Source: Candidatus Omnitrophota bacterium
Lineage (GTDB): Bacteria > Omnitrophota > Gorgyraeia > Aquiviventales > JACQRC01
Direction of reading: 5' to 3'
Length of the DNA stretch: 36,111 bases
Assembly (NCBI GenBank): GCA_016206665.1
Contig: JACQRC010000078.1
Coordinates: 1 to 36,111 of the forward strand
How positions within the stretch are numbered: the first letter of the stretch is position 1; each line of letters begins with the position of its first letter. Below are positions 35,583 to 36,111 of this stretch, piece by piece. The notes beneath the pieces are model-generated. The model had not been told where the DNA came from and did not search any database. It saw nothing but the letters and a program-made list of their open reading frames with translations. The position numbers were made by a program, and so were the translations under genes.

Positions 35583-36111
35583 TTAAAAGGTTTCTACTTG
35601 CTTCCGGTACCCCTCGATATTCCTCTTCAGTTCCCGCAAACTATCCCCCCCGAACTTCTCCAGCAGCGCCTTGGCCAGCTCGAAGGCGACGACCGCCTCG
35701 CCGATGACGCCGGCCGCAGGCACGGTCGTGACATCGGAGCGCTCCACGGTGCCCTTCACCTCGGCCTTCGTATCAATGTTGACCGAGCGCAGGGGCTTCA
35801 TCAGGGTCGAGAGGGGTTTCAAGTAGCCGCGCACGATGATGGGCTCCCCCGTCGTCATCCCGCCTTCGAAGCCGCCGGAGCGGTTCGAGGTCCGGTAGAA
35901 GCCCTTGCCCTTCGTGTAGAAGATTTCATCCTGCACCTTGGAGCCGGGCCATCCGGCCGCCGCGACCCCATCGCCGATCTCGGCTGCCTTGACCGCGTGG
36001 ATGCCGACGATGGCATGCGCGAGGATGGCATCGAGCCGCCGGTCGTGCTGGACGTGGCTGCCCAATCCCAGTGGCACGCCGGTTGCAATCACTTCGAAGA
36101 CGCCGCCTAAC
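35583..36111 (-). CDS. aroC: Chorismate synthase, C-terminal part (5' end beyond window)
   Basis: Converts 5-enolpyruvylshikimate-3-phosphate to chorismate using reduced FMN. The frame enters from the right edge, so about 175 C-terminal residues are present. Visible family motifs are GVPLGLGSHVQHDRRLDAILAHA, then HAVKAAEIGDG, SNRSGGFEGGMTTGEPIIVRG (FMN and substrate region), KPLSTL and the HxSD-like ERSDVTTVPAAGVIGEAVVAFELA. It ends with KQVETF and TAA. Stop at 35583, then a repeat-rich spacer before aroK. Confidence 0.97.
   Translation of the reverse strand, partial: LGGVFEVIATGVPLGLGSHVQHDRRLDAILAHAIVGIHAVKAAEIGDGVAAAGWPGSKVQDEIFYTKGKGFYRTSNRSGGFEGGMTTGEPIIVRGYLKPLSTLMKPLRSVNIDTKAEVKGTVERSDVTTVPAAGVIGEAVVAFELAKALLEKFGGDSLRELKRNIEGYRKQVETF

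Overview
The window reads as a GC-rich, Gram-negative (diderm) bacterial chromosome segment. It carries a dense minus-strand cluster for Kdo/heptose lipopolysaccharide (LPS), followed on the same strand by housekeeping genes (xerC/D, topA, thiS, dprA, aroK, aroC, pyrG). A single open frame of 4771 codons, multi-gene fusions, and short repeats at nearly every gene junction suggest a candidate phylum. Omnitrophota is my best guess, from remembered resemblance of the giant protein's N-terminal domain to proteins of that group. This is inference and no marker gene in the window proves it. I found no rRNA, tRNA, CRISPR array, transposase or phage gene.

Layout, right to left in the direction of transcription. 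At 36111-34895 are a partial chorismate synthase (aroC) and shikimate kinase (aroK), separated by a repeat-filled spacer. At 34892-34666 is a sigma70-type promoter, then a cyclic-dinucleotide (GEMM/c-di-GMP-I-like) riboswitch, then an intrinsic terminator that shares a strand with the aptamer. These precede the giant gene (34621-20306). It has a secretion signal, an N-terminal unknown domain, HEAT repeats, an FHA domain, an HEFTH metallopeptidase-like domain, duplicated beta modules, two nucleotidyltransferase domains, two methyltransferase domains, several membrane segments and a C-terminal domain. On the opposite strand inside this frame sits a three-gene toxin-antitoxin operon (HicB-like, DUF104 antitoxin, PIN toxin; 28247-29155) with its own promoter and ribosome binding site.

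At 20262-18571 are two paralogous two-gene modules, each a small DUF5678-like protein translationally coupled to a retropepsin-like aspartic protease. Each has its own promoter and ends in nearly the same GAGATCACA/TGTGATCTC palindrome.

From 18526 to 1 there is one long co-directional gene string: dprA, thiS, topA, xerC/D, waaA-lpxK fusion, lpxL-ELM1 fusion, GT4-GT9 fusion, three GT9 heptosyltransferases, an unknown deoxyhypusine-synthase-like protein, hldA, kdsB, a TPR lipoprotein-like or periplasmic protein, and pyrG (partial). Junctions are mostly ATGA or TGATG overlaps, so translation is coupled. Functionally, pyrG supplies CTP, kdsB makes CMP-Kdo, WaaA transfers Kdo to lipid IVA, LpxK and LpxL finish lipid A, HldA feeds ADP-heptose synthesis, and the GT9/GT4 enzymes build the core.

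Short repeats (units such as AGCAATCAGC, AGTGACTAGTGACTGG, TTCGACTCGC, GTGATTACGG and CCCGCCA/TGGCGGG hairpins) fill the gene junctions. They also lie in frame inside coding regions, where they form C-terminal tails (kdsB, a GT9, thiS, dprA), internal inserts (a GT9, topA, dprA) and interdomain linkers in the giant protein.
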